A DNA stretch of 64,000 nt from Dehalococcoidia bacterium. GTDB taxonomy: Bacteria > Chloroflexota > Dehalococcoidia > Dehalococcoidales > Fen-1064. Position 1 is the first letter of the stretch. The number at the start of each line of letters is the position of its first letter. The notes below the pieces were generated by a model, which ran no database searches, was not told the DNA's origin, and saw only the letters and a program-made list of their open reading frames with translations. The position numbers and the translations under genes are program-made. This document shows, piece by piece, positions 51,338-60,861 of the stretch. The stretch covers positions 1-64,000 of the forward strand of contig DUEV01000007.1 in NCBI GenBank assembly GCA_011170375.1, given 5' to 3'.

Positions 51338-53131
51338 TTAGCGCCCCGCCTTGGTAAGCGTGGCCCCACGTACCAGCTTGGTCTGGTGTGACGTCCATCT
51401 GTATACTGCCTTTATGTAGGAAAACCAGACAACGTTGCCCGGCACACCACTGCCAGTACCGGCCACCACGAGATGAATATCCTTCGGTGAGATTAAAACA
51501 GCAATCTTCCCTCCCGGCTTGAGGGATTCCTCAAAGCCTGCTATCAGCTCCGGCGGAATCATGTCAGCAAAGAGCATCCCACCCTCGATACTTCCCTTTA
51601 TCCTCTCCTGCAAGCCACGCACTTCATCCGGGCCTAATTCCTCGAATGGCACGCTCGTACGTTCGTAGATGTGGTTCGCGAGACGTTCCCGGGTAAAGCC
51701 CAGATTATGCAGGTCTGCAGCCGCCTGTGGGTAAAGCGCTATGATATGCTTTGTCCAGTGGGCCGCCGGATTGGCTGTCCCACGCCTGAACAGGGAAAAT
51801 ATTCTACGGTACGAACTCATCGATTTTACCATACCATCCAGTAGCTCCGGTGCACTACGGCCAATGAGGTGACTCACCGCAAAACCCCCGTAGCCCCCGA
51901 CCGTTGTTACTGTCACACAACTGTCTTCTGGTTTGAAACCTCGGTCTGCATGATAGGGCTCCCAGGGGTTGAAATCTTCATTTTCAGCAAAAGTGTAATA
52001 GGTATGCGATGACGGTCGTCCCACATTGGCCATGTCGCTGATTCCCGGCCACACATAGCCACAGTTAATCAGACACAACCTCACGGTACGCCCGATGGTA
52101 TTATTGGCTCTCCATCCATGTCCCAGATAGCCTATACCCGAATTCATCTTAATTTCGTTGGCTATAGGCCCGGTCACGATTATGGCGAGGGTGAAGTTGC
52201 CAATCGAAGCCTGCGGGTGGAGGACATCAAAGTCCGGGTCGGTAAGGCCCTCCATGGCGGCAATTATCACCGGCAGGTACTCAGGTCTGGCCCCGGCCAT
52301 GACAGCATTGATAGCAATCTTTTCTATCGTGGCGATACCATTGCCCGGAGCCACCTTGCCGATTACTTCGTCAGGGGAGCGACTGGTCCCCGAAAGCATC
52401 CACTTAACACGCTCCGGGGTTGGGGGCACCAGAGGTAACCCATCACCCCAGCGGTTTTCAAGGAATGACTGGTTAAACTCCTCAAAAGCAGCCTCATAGT
52501 TCTCTGCGATAATCTCAACTGGTTCTATCCATATTTTCTTTTGTGTTGGTTTCTGCTCCTCTATCGATAAGGGACGAAGCAGGGCTTCAACCAGCTCGTC
52601 ACAATGGGCTTCTGCCAGAGGCTTTTTGGCTTCCCTGGGCTGACGGCCCCAGAAATAGCCCGGCATCACCACCAGGCGTAGTATGGGCATTCCATGAACG
52701 TCAGCCGCCGTATTGGCATCATCCTCAAACCCACGGGCGATAGCCAGGACCCCGGGTATGCCGAGTTCCTCTAACCTGACCGCTCCAGTCACGCTGGAAC
52801 AAGTGAAAGTACCTCAGTCACCCACGCCATATAAGAAGGCATCGACTTCCTTGGCCATCCTGGCGGCCAGCGCCTCACCGAGGTCGCCCGGGCCGTTATA
52901 CCGCAGGACTTTGGCAGTTGGGTATTTCTGCTTCAGCAGTCCTTCAATGGTGTCCCAGAAATAGTCTCCGTCTTGCTTGCCGTTCCAGTATAGTCCAACC
53001 CTTTTGCCTTCTATTTCCGTAAGGCGCGGTGAGATTCCCCGGGCAGAGACGGCTTCCCTTTCACCCCGAGGATTAAGTACTTTCAATGTTGTATCAGATT
53101 TCTCTGCCAATCTCTCCTCCTTCTTGGTCAC
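51338..53131 (-). CDS. UGSC-family selenoprotein candidate, full-length with TGA (52814..52816) read as Sec
   Basis: ORF 53131..52814 ends YGVGD-TGA; ORF 52792..51338 is in the same frame: YGVGD-U-GTFTCSSVTGAVRLEELGIPGVLAIARGF, about 597 aa when joined; SECIS-like hairpin downstream of TGA. Confidence 0.78.
52782..52800 (-). promoter_or_regulatory. Candidate bacterial SECIS hairpin
   Basis: mRNA: UGA-13 nt-GUUCCAG[CGUGA]CUGGAGC; 7-bp stem with one U-G pair, 5-nt loop with G at position 2. Confidence 0.6.
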
Positions 53132-53166
53132 CAGGCAATAGCAATATCGTCTTTAGCTTTAAAAAA

Positions 53167-53251
53167 TGGTGGGGAAGGGGGGATTTGAACCCCCACGCCT
53201 TGCGGCACATGATCCTAAGTCATGCTCGTCTGCCAATTCCGACACTTCCCC
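53167..53251 (-). tRNA. tRNA-Leu (TAG anticodon)
   Basis: GGGGAAGTGTCGGAATTGGCAGACGAGCATGACTTAGGATCATGTGCCGCAAGGCGTGGGGGTTCAAATCCCCCCTTCCCCACCA; long variable arm. Confidence 0.93.
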
Positions 53252-53293
53252 GCGTGAAAAAACAGACACTCAATTCTATGCCATACGCCCGTC

Positions 53294-53644
53294 TCATTCA
53301 AGTGGGATGAATACCGCCTTCCACGGTTGGTTATTGACCGAGCGGGTGATATGGCCCCGTCCGGTGGTATCTTCGATAAGCTGGATATCGCCGGGACCGA
53401 AACGGCGCTTGGTGCCGTCCCCTACCTCTACCTCCACCTCCCCTTCGAGGATAAAGATGTATTGCCTCCGGGGAGCATTATGCCAGTCGGCCACGAAGTC
53501 CCCACCTGTCTCGCGGAAGATGATGCCAACCGCCTTCTCCATCTGAGATGTTCGCGTCGACCTGCCCCTGTCCTGGAGTGGCATTTCGAGGTCTTCGAAG
53601 TGGGCCTCCCCATCATCCCCCGAATAAAGGCGGATGTATTTCAT
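53294..53644 (-). CDS. Cupin-domain protein
   Basis: WHNAPRRQYIFILEGEVEVEVGDGTKRRFGPGDIQLIEDTTGRGHITR. Confidence 0.88.
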   Translation of the reverse strand: MKYIRLYSGDDGEAHFEDLEMPLQDRGRSTRTSQMEKAVGIIFRETGGDFVADWHNAPRRQYIFILEGEVEVEVGDGTKRRFGPGDIQLIEDTTGRGHITRSVNNQPWKAVFIPLE

Positions 53645-53686
53645 CTTGATAGTCCTCCCTGTTTTCGTATGATTATGTCGACTTCC

Positions 53687-54823
53687 CTACTCCGGTGCCG
53701 GGAGCTCCCACTCCCGCCCGACTCGCTCGTTGAACTTGCACAGGGGAGAGCCTTCCGGGATATTGCGCTCAAAGGCCGCCGAGCTGCAGTTGATGTTACA
53801 CGAGTCGCAGGCGACCACCTCCCCGAACCGCCCCTCCCTTACCTTTTTCGGCCAGAAGGGGTCGGCTACCAGCTGCCGGCCGATAGCCACCATGTCCGCC
53901 TGCCCCTTCTCCAGGATTGATTCGGCCACCTCCGGCGTGTTAATCCGCCCCACCGTAATCACCGGTATACTGACGGCTTTTTTAATCGGTTCAGCAAGAT
54001 ATACAAAAGTGCCCATCTTGTGACGCTTCGGTGGCGTCACCGGGATACGCCCCCAACCCCCCGTAGAGATGTCGAGGCAATCGACGCCCGCCTTTTCCAG
54101 CTCCTGTGCGTAGGTAACGCTGTCGGGGTCGATGGCGCCGTCCTTCTCCAGGGCACCGAGCCGGAAAAGTATCGGGAAGTCCGGCCCCACGAAAGCACGG
54201 ACTGCCCTGACGATTTCGATGCCGAACTTCATGCGGCCTTGCAGGTCCCCCCCGTATGTATCGGTGCGCTTATTTAGTTCCGGGTTGGTAAACTGGCAGG
54301 GCAGATAGGAATGGGCACCATGAATCTCGACACAGTCGAAGTTGGCGTCGCGGACATTCCTCGCCCCCTTGGCGAAGCGGTAGATGATGGACTCTATCTC
54401 CGGGATGGTCAACTCCCGCATGTCCTCGCGTGCCGAGGGGGCTACCCGGTCACCGCTGGTGGGGTCTACCTCCTCCCCCCTCACCTGAGTGCCCCGCCCT
54501 ATGGGAAAGCGGTTCGCCTGCCACAGTTGCAGGCCAATTTTGCCCCCCGCCCCGTGTACCTGGTCGGTAAGGCTGCGCAGTCTCTGGATAAACCCCACGA
54601 GCTCTTCAGCCCCACCCCACAGCTCCTCACATGCCAGGTTATCGATGGCTGTGTTGGCCCCCATCACCAGCCCGGCCCCTCCTATGGCCCGCTCGGTATA
54701 GAATGCCTGGGCACGGCGGTTGGACAGGCCCATATTCATCTGGAAGGCCGGGTAGACAATGCGGTTCGGCACCTCCATGTCGCGTATTGTAATAGGTTCG
54801 AAGAGCTTCATGGTCCACCTCAT
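53687..54823 (-). CDS. NADH:flavin oxidoreductase (Old Yellow Enzyme family)
   Basis: LFEPITIRDMEVPNRIVYPAFQMN, GFDCVEIHGAHSYLPCQFTNPELNKRTDTYGG-type motif, ITVGRINTPEVAESILEKGQADMVAIGRQLVADPFWP. Confidence 0.93.
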   Translation of the reverse strand: MRWTMKLFEPITIRDMEVPNRIVYPAFQMNMGLSNRRAQAFYTERAIGGAGLVMGANTAIDNLACEELWGGAEELVGFIQRLRSLTDQVHGAGGKIGLQLWQANRFPIGRGTQVRGEEVDPTSGDRVAPSAREDMRELTIPEIESIIYRFAKGARNVRDANFDCVEIHGAHSYLPCQFTNPELNKRTDTYGGDLQGRMKFGIEIVRAVRAFVGPDFPILFRLGALEKDGAIDPDSVTYAQELEKAGVDCLDISTGGWGRIPVTPPKRHKMGTFVYLAEPIKKAVSIPVITVGRINTPEVAESILEKGQADMVAIGRQLVADPFWPKKVREGRFGEVVACDSCNINCSSAAFERNIPEGSPLCKFNERVGREWELPAPE

Positions 54824-54959
54824 TTACAGTATTAACAAACGCCCCATGTTATCATAGTTCCAGACCATCCTCAATAACTACTAAGCCAGCTTGGAATTGA
54901 TAATGCTGTATCCGTAATACTTGTAAATGGGTGATTGCTAGGTGGGTAGGAGACCATGC

Positions 54960-55864
54960 TTAGAAAGCAGCAGGCAAATCTTTGATTACTTGTTTTAACT
55001 CAATGACTTGTATTTCTTCAGGACAATTTTTCCAATCGTGTTCCCAGCAAACAATAAAATCCACCAGTGCAGGGTCGTGCTTATGGACTTTGAAGTGACT
55101 GCTAAGATATTCAAACTCAAAATGCTTGCGTTCATAACCCTTCTCTGTTTTCAAACGTCCTACCATATCAAAACCTGATATCGGAGAAGACTCGTAGATG
55201 ATTCCTAGCTCATTCATCACTTTGGAGAACAGTAAGACGACACCCGCCTCATTTAGAGGAGCATATACCATACCCCTAAAATTAATAGGCTCTCCTACAG
55301 GTTTATCACGTTCCTGCTTTATAACAGGTGGAGTTACAATTGTTTCTGGCTCTCTAGAGTAGAGGTCTATAATAGATTGCAGTATCACTTCTGCAGATTT
55401 CTGTATGCCATTGTATATTACCTCTGTCATACTTAATTCTATGATCTTTTCCTCTATTATCTTATCAAGGTATCTCAGGATTTCATCACTACTAAGAGAA
55501 ACAACTGAACCCACTATCCTCATTGCCGCGATTTGCAGTTTTTCCGAGTATTTAGAAGTTCCCTGAAATGCCTCAGACATTGGTGCTTTGAAGTCAATAA
55601 TGGGGTCAAACCATTGTTGCCACTTATATTCATAATCTTCCCAGGGGACTTCTTCTTGACTAGTAACATATTCCTCTCTTATTAGTCTCCATATTCCCAT
55701 CACCCCATAATCTTTACCAGTGCGTCTAACAAGAAAAATATCTCCTTCACTGAATTGAGGGCGACGAGCGTCAACACGGATACCAAAGCGATGTCTTTTA
55801 TACATTCCTCCCAATTTTCGGGGCGTATATTGATTATAAAGACATTAGGTTCATTATTAGCCAT
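54960..55864 (-). pseudogene. EVE/PUA-like domain protein with possible PD-(D/E)XK-like C-terminus, split by a frameshift near the 5' end
   Basis: MANNEPNVFIINIRPENWEECIKD (start 55864) is followed in another frame by HRFGIRVDARRPQFSEGDIFLVRRTGKDYGVMGIWRL...; C-term VDFIVCWEHDWKNCPEEIQVIELK. Confidence 0.65.
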
Positions 55865-56204
55865 TTTCTTCCTCAACACACAGTTTAATAGCTCACAATA
55901 CAATAACTACTCGCTCACAAGAGATATAGGAATTCTATTCCGTCTGCAGAGGAGTGTCAAGCGTATACGTTCATTCATAGTGCCCCCCTTTACTATCTTA
56001 CCCCTCTCCCCTCTTCAAATAAGGCAATAGTGTAGAGAACAGGTAAAGGATTCATCTGCACATCAACTTGACATTCCCTGAAATAGGACTATAATTTACC
56101 CCGTATTAATAGACTAATATAATCTATTATTACCCGGCACCAGTAAAAAGGGGGCAGTGACTCGCCACCTGTATCTGGTCACTTGGGTGGCGAAGAGCCA
56201 ACAG

Positions 56205-56241
56205 TGAAACCGACCTGAAATATGGTCGGTTATCTTTTTGT
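56205..56241 (+). terminator. Rho-independent terminator-like hairpin
   Basis: aaccgacctgaaatatggtcggttatctttttg. Confidence 0.65.
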
Positions 56242-56332
56242 GGGGAGGTAATGCTTATTGAACAGAAGGAAGTAAGATGTCGTTGAATTAGCGTACACTA
56301 TGAAAACCAGACTGAAGAAAAGGAGATAAATC

Positions 56333-56785
56333 ATGGAACAATCAGCACAAGGCTTTGCATCAATGATGAAACTAATGTTCGGTGGGATAGGGGCTTTGAG
56401 TAAAGCTTTCTACGAGCAATATGGAGAAGAAGCTCTACCTATCATAGCTGAAATTGCGAAGCAGGGGGGAGCTGAGTATGGCAAGATTATGCAGCAAATG
56501 GCTCCAAACAGAACCATGCAAGACGCAGCAGAATCATTAAAGATGATGAGCCAGATGATGGAGATGGGACTTGAGATAGTTGAAGTATCAGATAATACGA
56601 TGCGCTTCAAGGTGTCAGATTGTCCACTTGGTATAAAGGGGACGAGTAGAGGGCTTTGCGAAGCTTTGATGACCAATGATAAGCAAATGATGAGCACATA
56701 TTTGGGAAAAGAATTAGAGATGAAGATACCTAAATCCGTAGCCGTAGGAGATGAAATATGTGAAGTTATTTATTCTACAAAGTAA
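56333..56785 (+). CDS. Hypothetical protein (possible L-2-amino-thiazoline-4-carboxylate hydrolase-like)
   Basis: RBS aaggaga; VSDCPLGIKGTSRGLCEALMTNDKQMM. Confidence 0.7.
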   Translation: MEQSAQGFASMMKLMFGGIGALSKAFYEQYGEEALPIIAEIAKQGGAEYGKIMQQMAPNRTMQDAAESLKMMSQMMEMGLEIVEVSDNTMRFKVSDCPLGIKGTSRGLCEALMTNDKQMMSTYLGKELEMKIPKSVAVGDEICEVIYSTK

Positions 56786-56960
56786 GGGAAAGAGCTTCTA
56801 TCACTACCGATGATAATGTCCTTTCAATACAGCGTAGTTATATTGCTCTACGTTAAAATTAATAATTGACCAATCACCTTTAAGATTGAAGTGAGTCTTT
56901 TCGGAGGCTCCCTTCTTTTTTACGTAGTTGTAACATCCCTCGGTTCTGGTTCGATGCGGT

Positions 56961-57077
56961 GCTCCTTTTTCCTATTTGTCCCTCCCCTCCCCCAAATAAG
57001 TCGGTAGCACAGAGCATATGTCAAAGACTCCAGCCCTTGTCCGCACTATGAGTGTCAATAGTTACGTTTATGTATAG
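56961..57077 (+). repeat. Intergenic direct repeat copy 1
   Basis: gctcctttttcctatttgtccctcccctcccccaaataag...gagcatatgtcaaagactccagcccttgtccgcactatgagtgtcaatagttacg. Confidence 0.85.
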
Positions 57078-57163
57078 TACTTAAGTGTTATTTACTACCG
57101 GGTCCTACTGTAATAGCATATATATAGGCACATGCACTCGCCATATAAGCAGGTAATACAATC

Positions 57164-57859
57164 ATGAGTAAACAGGCAGTTCTGGCAATTACTATTCCCC
57201 TACTGATTACTATACTTATTTTGTGCTCCTTATCTTGCTCTCAATCTGCTGACATATCAGATGAACTGAGAGAATTGGAAGAGAGGATAGAAGACTTGGA
57301 GCAAGAGCTTGGTGTTTCATCACAGGATACAGTGTCCGACCCCAGTCCAGGAGAATCGTATGAGACTGAACTACACAACATACAGACCGCGGTTCTCGCA
57401 ATGCTAGTTGATAGCGAATCGGCAAGGTTAGATGCTGATTTAACCTCTATAGAAGATATGGATTTGGTTACGGCTGACGGTGGTGCTTATGTTCTCTCCC
57501 GTTATATGGCAGGACTTAATGCTGATGGTACAGTGAAATCCGGCTGCAAATATGACTTTGCCATGGATGGAACAGTCACACAGAGATCGCCTTTTGCCCC
57601 TATTCAAAATCCCCAGGATTACGAAACAGAATTACACAATATCCAGACAGCAGTTCTGGCTATGCTTGTTGATAGTCCAAGTGGTCAAATAACCGCAGGG
57701 TGGGGCACTCCCACCAATGACATGGACACTATAACTACCGATGATGGAACAATAGTATTAAGCGATCATATAACGGGGCTGAATCCAGACGGTACTGTCA
57801 CATCCGGTTGTACTTATATCTTTACTCAAGGCGGAGCAGTTACTCAGATAACGCCTTAG
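57164..57859 (+). CDS. Lipoprotein with internal duplication (pilin-like C-terminal modules possible)
   Basis: Lipobox LITILILCSLSCSQ; coiled coil; two copies of YETELHNIQTAVLAMLVDS... Confidence 0.8.
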   Translation: MSKQAVLAITIPLLITILILCSLSCSQSADISDELRELEERIEDLEQELGVSSQDTVSDPSPGESYETELHNIQTAVLAMLVDSESARLDADLTSIEDMDLVTADGGAYVLSRYMAGLNADGTVKSGCKYDFAMDGTVTQRSPFAPIQNPQDYETELHNIQTAVLAMLVDSPSGQITAGWGTPTNDMDTITTDDGTIVLSDHITGLNPDGTVTSGCTYIFTQGGAVTQITP

Positions 57860-57879
57860 TTTGTTGTAGCCTGGATTGT

Positions 57880-57996
57880 GCTCCCTTTTCCTGTTTGTCC
57901 CTCCCCTCCTCCAAATAGGCTGGTATTACCGAGCATATGTCACAGACTCCAGCCCTTGTCCGCAGTATAGGTGTCAATAGTTACGTACATGTAGTA
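57880..57996 (+). repeat. Intergenic direct repeat copy 2
   Basis: gctcccttttcctgtttgtccctcccctcctccaaatagg...gagcatatgtcacagactccagcccttgtccgcagtataggtgtcaatagttacg. Confidence 0.85.
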
Positions 57997-58051
57997 TACT
58001 ACCGAATACAGATTCAAAATTAAAAGCGAGTCATTACAAAAGGAGCACCCG

Positions 58052-58579
58052 ATGAATGAGAGCACTGAACGAGAGCCATGGAAACCGACGTGGAAAGATA
58101 TAGCCCTGTTCACATTCCTTGGAATCCTGTTTGTCGGTCAGGTAGTTTATTGCTTCATCTCTTATAATGGAGCTGGCTGGGACGTTGTGCTGTATATCGG
58201 CTGGGCAGTTTTTGCCTTCAGTATGATTTTAGGATGGTTGTCACGTATCGCTTTTGAGGCAAAGGGCAAAGCTCCGGAGGGTGAAAGCTTTATTCATACC
58301 GCCGTTGTCGTTGAGAGCGGTATTTACACCATTGTCCGGCACCCCATGTATCTCAGCGGGATACTCATCTTCGCTTCACTGGTCCTTATATCTCAACACT
58401 GGCTTAGTTTGATTTTCAGCATTCCTATTATAGTCTACTTCTACATAAGCACCTGGTCTGAGGAGCGCTCCAGTATTGAGAGATTCGGGGATGATTACAG
58501 AAAGTATATGCAGCGGGTGCCAAGAATGAACCTTATTTGGGGAATAATCAAATTATGGAGACGCCAAAAATATAAGTAG
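58052..58579 (+). CDS. Isoprenylcysteine carboxyl methyltransferase-family (ICMT/PEMT-like) membrane protein
   Basis: ESGIYTIVRHPMYLSGILIFASLVLISQHWLSL...EERSSIERFGDDYRKYMQRVPRMNL. Confidence 0.9.
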   Translation: MNESTEREPWKPTWKDIALFTFLGILFVGQVVYCFISYNGAGWDVVLYIGWAVFAFSMILGWLSRIAFEAKGKAPEGESFIHTAVVVESGIYTIVRHPMYLSGILIFASLVLISQHWLSLIFSIPIIVYFYISTWSEERSSIERFGDDYRKYMQRVPRMNLIWGIIKLWRRQKYK

Positions 58580-58741
58580 TGTATTCCCTTTTCCTATTTA
58601 TCCCTCCCCTCCCCATATAAGCCAGCGATTATAAAAGACTCAATGGATTTGCCCAACATGGCATTGCCGTATCCACTCAGCAGCTACGATGCCAGTTTAT
58701 CAGCACCATCGTAATATTAGTATTGTCTAGTGGAGAAAAGT

Positions 58742-59125
58742 TTACTTAAATTCTGGTGCATTTTCTATGTATAACTTCACCTCATTTTCCATCGCCTTTA
58801 GCTTGGGCTTTAACACAGTTAGATATATTATGACAGAAATTAGAATACCCAGACCCATCCAGAAAAGTAACGCTAGTAAGGCATTTGGTGCGTCGCCATC
58901 GAAAACGAATGATGTCTTGCCTTCACTCTGCTCTAGCTTAACACGGGTTCCTATGAGCGGACTTCTACAAATTATAAAATGCCTTGCTATCGTCCTTTTT
59001 ATCTTACGAACCTTGTATTTACCACTGAAGTGCCGTTGAAAAATTTCCATTGCATCTTGCCAAGTTAATTCGGGATGATGGGCCACCGTAACAGTCTGCG
59101 CCATAGTTGTCTCCTCACTAATCAA
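58742..59125 (-). CDS. Hypothetical membrane protein
   Basis: 127 aa, one TM segment near the C-terminus (ALLALLFWMGLGILISVIIYLTVL). Confidence 0.7.
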   Translation of the reverse strand: MISEETTMAQTVTVAHHPELTWQDAMEIFQRHFSGKYKVRKIKRTIARHFIICRSPLIGTRVKLEQSEGKTSFVFDGDAPNALLALLFWMGLGILISVIIYLTVLKPKLKAMENEVKLYIENAPEFK

Positions 59126-59414
59126 CCTAATTATTTATCGTAGACAAGATAACATCATGAATGTTCTAAGTCAAAGATGAGTGGAATGTTGTCAATACGT
59201 CCAGCATAACGCTCAGCGAACACCTTCACTTCTTAATGAGACCATTAAAACTGAACCCCCCAAATAGGCCAATAATATGCACCTTAAAGTTTCGTGCTAT
59301 CGGGTAATATATCAGGCCCTCCTCGTCTATTGACATTTCCCCGGATTATCATTATCATTCTGTTTGCTGTCCTTATTTCCACATGAAGCATCTTCTTATT
59401 AGGGGGGAACTACC

Positions 59415-59840
59415 ATGAAGCTGCGAAGCATCCTGCTGTTTGCGATGCTTGCCACCTCACTCTTGCTTGTATCAGGCTGTGTCACGTCCCACGATTACAA
59501 TGAGGAGTTTTCCTGCGACGATTTTGAAGAGGAAAATCATCGCAGCGGCGAGTTTGAGTTGGAAGTCCACGACAAAATCAGGCTGGAGCTGTGCTCGAAC
59601 CATACGGCGGGCTTTGCCTGGAGCGCCGAAATAGATAATGAAGACGTGCTGGCGGAAGAAGACTACGACTATATAGAACCTGAAAGCGATGGGATTCTCG
59701 GGGCCCCCGGCACCGAAATCTGGACCTTCGAGGCGGTCGGAGAAGGGACCACCGAGGTAACTATGGAATACAGCCAGGCCGGGGGTGATATACAAGCGAA
59801 GTGGACCTACACCATGACCGTCACCGTTGAAGAGGAATAA
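59415..59840 (+). CDS. Chagasin-type (I42) protease inhibitor-like lipoprotein
   Basis: Lipobox LLLVSGCVTS; ELCSNHTAGFAWSAEI, GAPGTEIWTFEAVGEGTTEVTMEYSQ. Confidence 0.82.
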   Translation: MKLRSILLFAMLATSLLLVSGCVTSHDYNEEFSCDDFEEENHRSGEFELEVHDKIRLELCSNHTAGFAWSAEIDNEDVLAEEDYDYIEPESDGILGAPGTEIWTFEAVGEGTTEVTMEYSQAGGDIQAKWTYTMTVTVEEE

Positions 59841-59888
59841 AATCATCAGGGGCTGGGAGGGGGAATAACTCAGAGGAGGTAAACTGAA

Positions 59889-60029
59889 ATGCCTGCTCCG
59901 AAACGTTCACCCGCAGTGAAAAAGCCTATCAAGGGAATAGCACTTCTGGAACGTAAAGACCAAATATCTCTCAAGGCACAACAGGAGGCACACGAATTAG
60001 TCAGTAGAAAGGTTGCCAAGACAAAGTAA
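59889..60029 (+). CDS. Small basic protein (46 aa)
   Basis: gaggaggtaaactgaa RBS then MPAPKRSPAVKKPIKGIALLERKDQISLKAQQEAHELVSRKVAKTK*; absent from the ORF track. Confidence 0.45.
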   Translation: MPAPKRSPAVKKPIKGIALLERKDQISLKAQQEAHELVSRKVAKTK

Positions 60030-60143
60030 AACAATGACATTCCGCTATTACGATCCCGCCTGGTGCCTGCTCCCCTTCCCTGCTGTCCGACCCTTCTCTT
60101 TAAACAAGGTAGTAGCAATTCAATACGCGGTGTAAAAACAGTC

Positions 60144-60461
60144 CTACTTCCTGCTAACGCTTTTTGTCCGCTTTTTACCCGTCCTGGGCTTCGGTTTTGA
60201 GAGGTTCAGGGCCGCCTCGAATGCCGGACGGCACATCTCGTACAGAGAGCGCCATCGCTTCATGTCTTCCCGGCTCTTGACCTTATGGAGCTGCTTTGAT
60301 AGCTCATCAAGGCGTGTTAGCTCCAGCTTCACCATCGAGCGTTGCTGCGGCGAACCCGATCGCATCTTCCGCAGGCTTTTCCGCACCTCGGCAAGCTTCC
60401 GGACCTGCGTTGCTTTCTGAGTTTGCAGATACTTCTGCCCTACGAACTTGATTATCCCCAT
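60144..60461 (-). CDS. Hypothetical basic protein
   Basis: 105 aa Lys/Arg-rich; MGIIKFVGQKYLQTQKATQVRKLAEVRKSLRKM. Confidence 0.55.
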   Translation of the reverse strand: MGIIKFVGQKYLQTQKATQVRKLAEVRKSLRKMRSGSPQQRSMVKLELTRLDELSKQLHKVKSREDMKRWRSLYEMCRPAFEAALNLSKPKPRTGKKRTKSVSRK

Positions 60462-60713
60462 GTTACGCCGCCCTGTTCCAGCAGGGTTATATTAACGCTA
60501 AAATATCGTAAATACAATAGCTTAAGCATTATATCGAGTAACGCTCAAAATCCCCCTTAGTCCCCCTTTATAAAGGGGGATACTTGAGCCTCTCCCTTTG
60601 GTAAAGCCTGCCTGCGCGTAGCCTGCTTGCGCTAAAGCTTCAGCGCAGGCAAACAGCTCCGGCGAAGGCAGGGGAGATTGAGAGGGATTTTCCCCTATCC
60701 CAGCGGAGAGTTT

Positions 60714-60800
60714 AAGAGAGGGCAGTAACCCTCTCTTCTTCAAAAATATTTCCCCTTCCTTTACAAAAGGAAGGGGGAGACACAGGGGAATGGATTCTCT
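60714..60800. repeat. Dispersed double-hairpin element, copy B
   Basis: aagagagggcagtaaccctctctt + ccccttcctttacaaaaggaagggg + acacaggggaatggattctc. Confidence 0.75.
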
Positions 60801-60861
60801 GGAGATTTATGTTCGTTCTTTTGTACACCACGCTTAAATTGAGCTATAATTAGCTACGGCG

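Noticed and set aside
53166-53546. Plus-strand ORF MVGKGGFEPPRLAAHDPKS...
   Set aside because: Translation across the complement of tRNA-Leu (53167..53251) and antisense to the cupin gene; not a real CDS.
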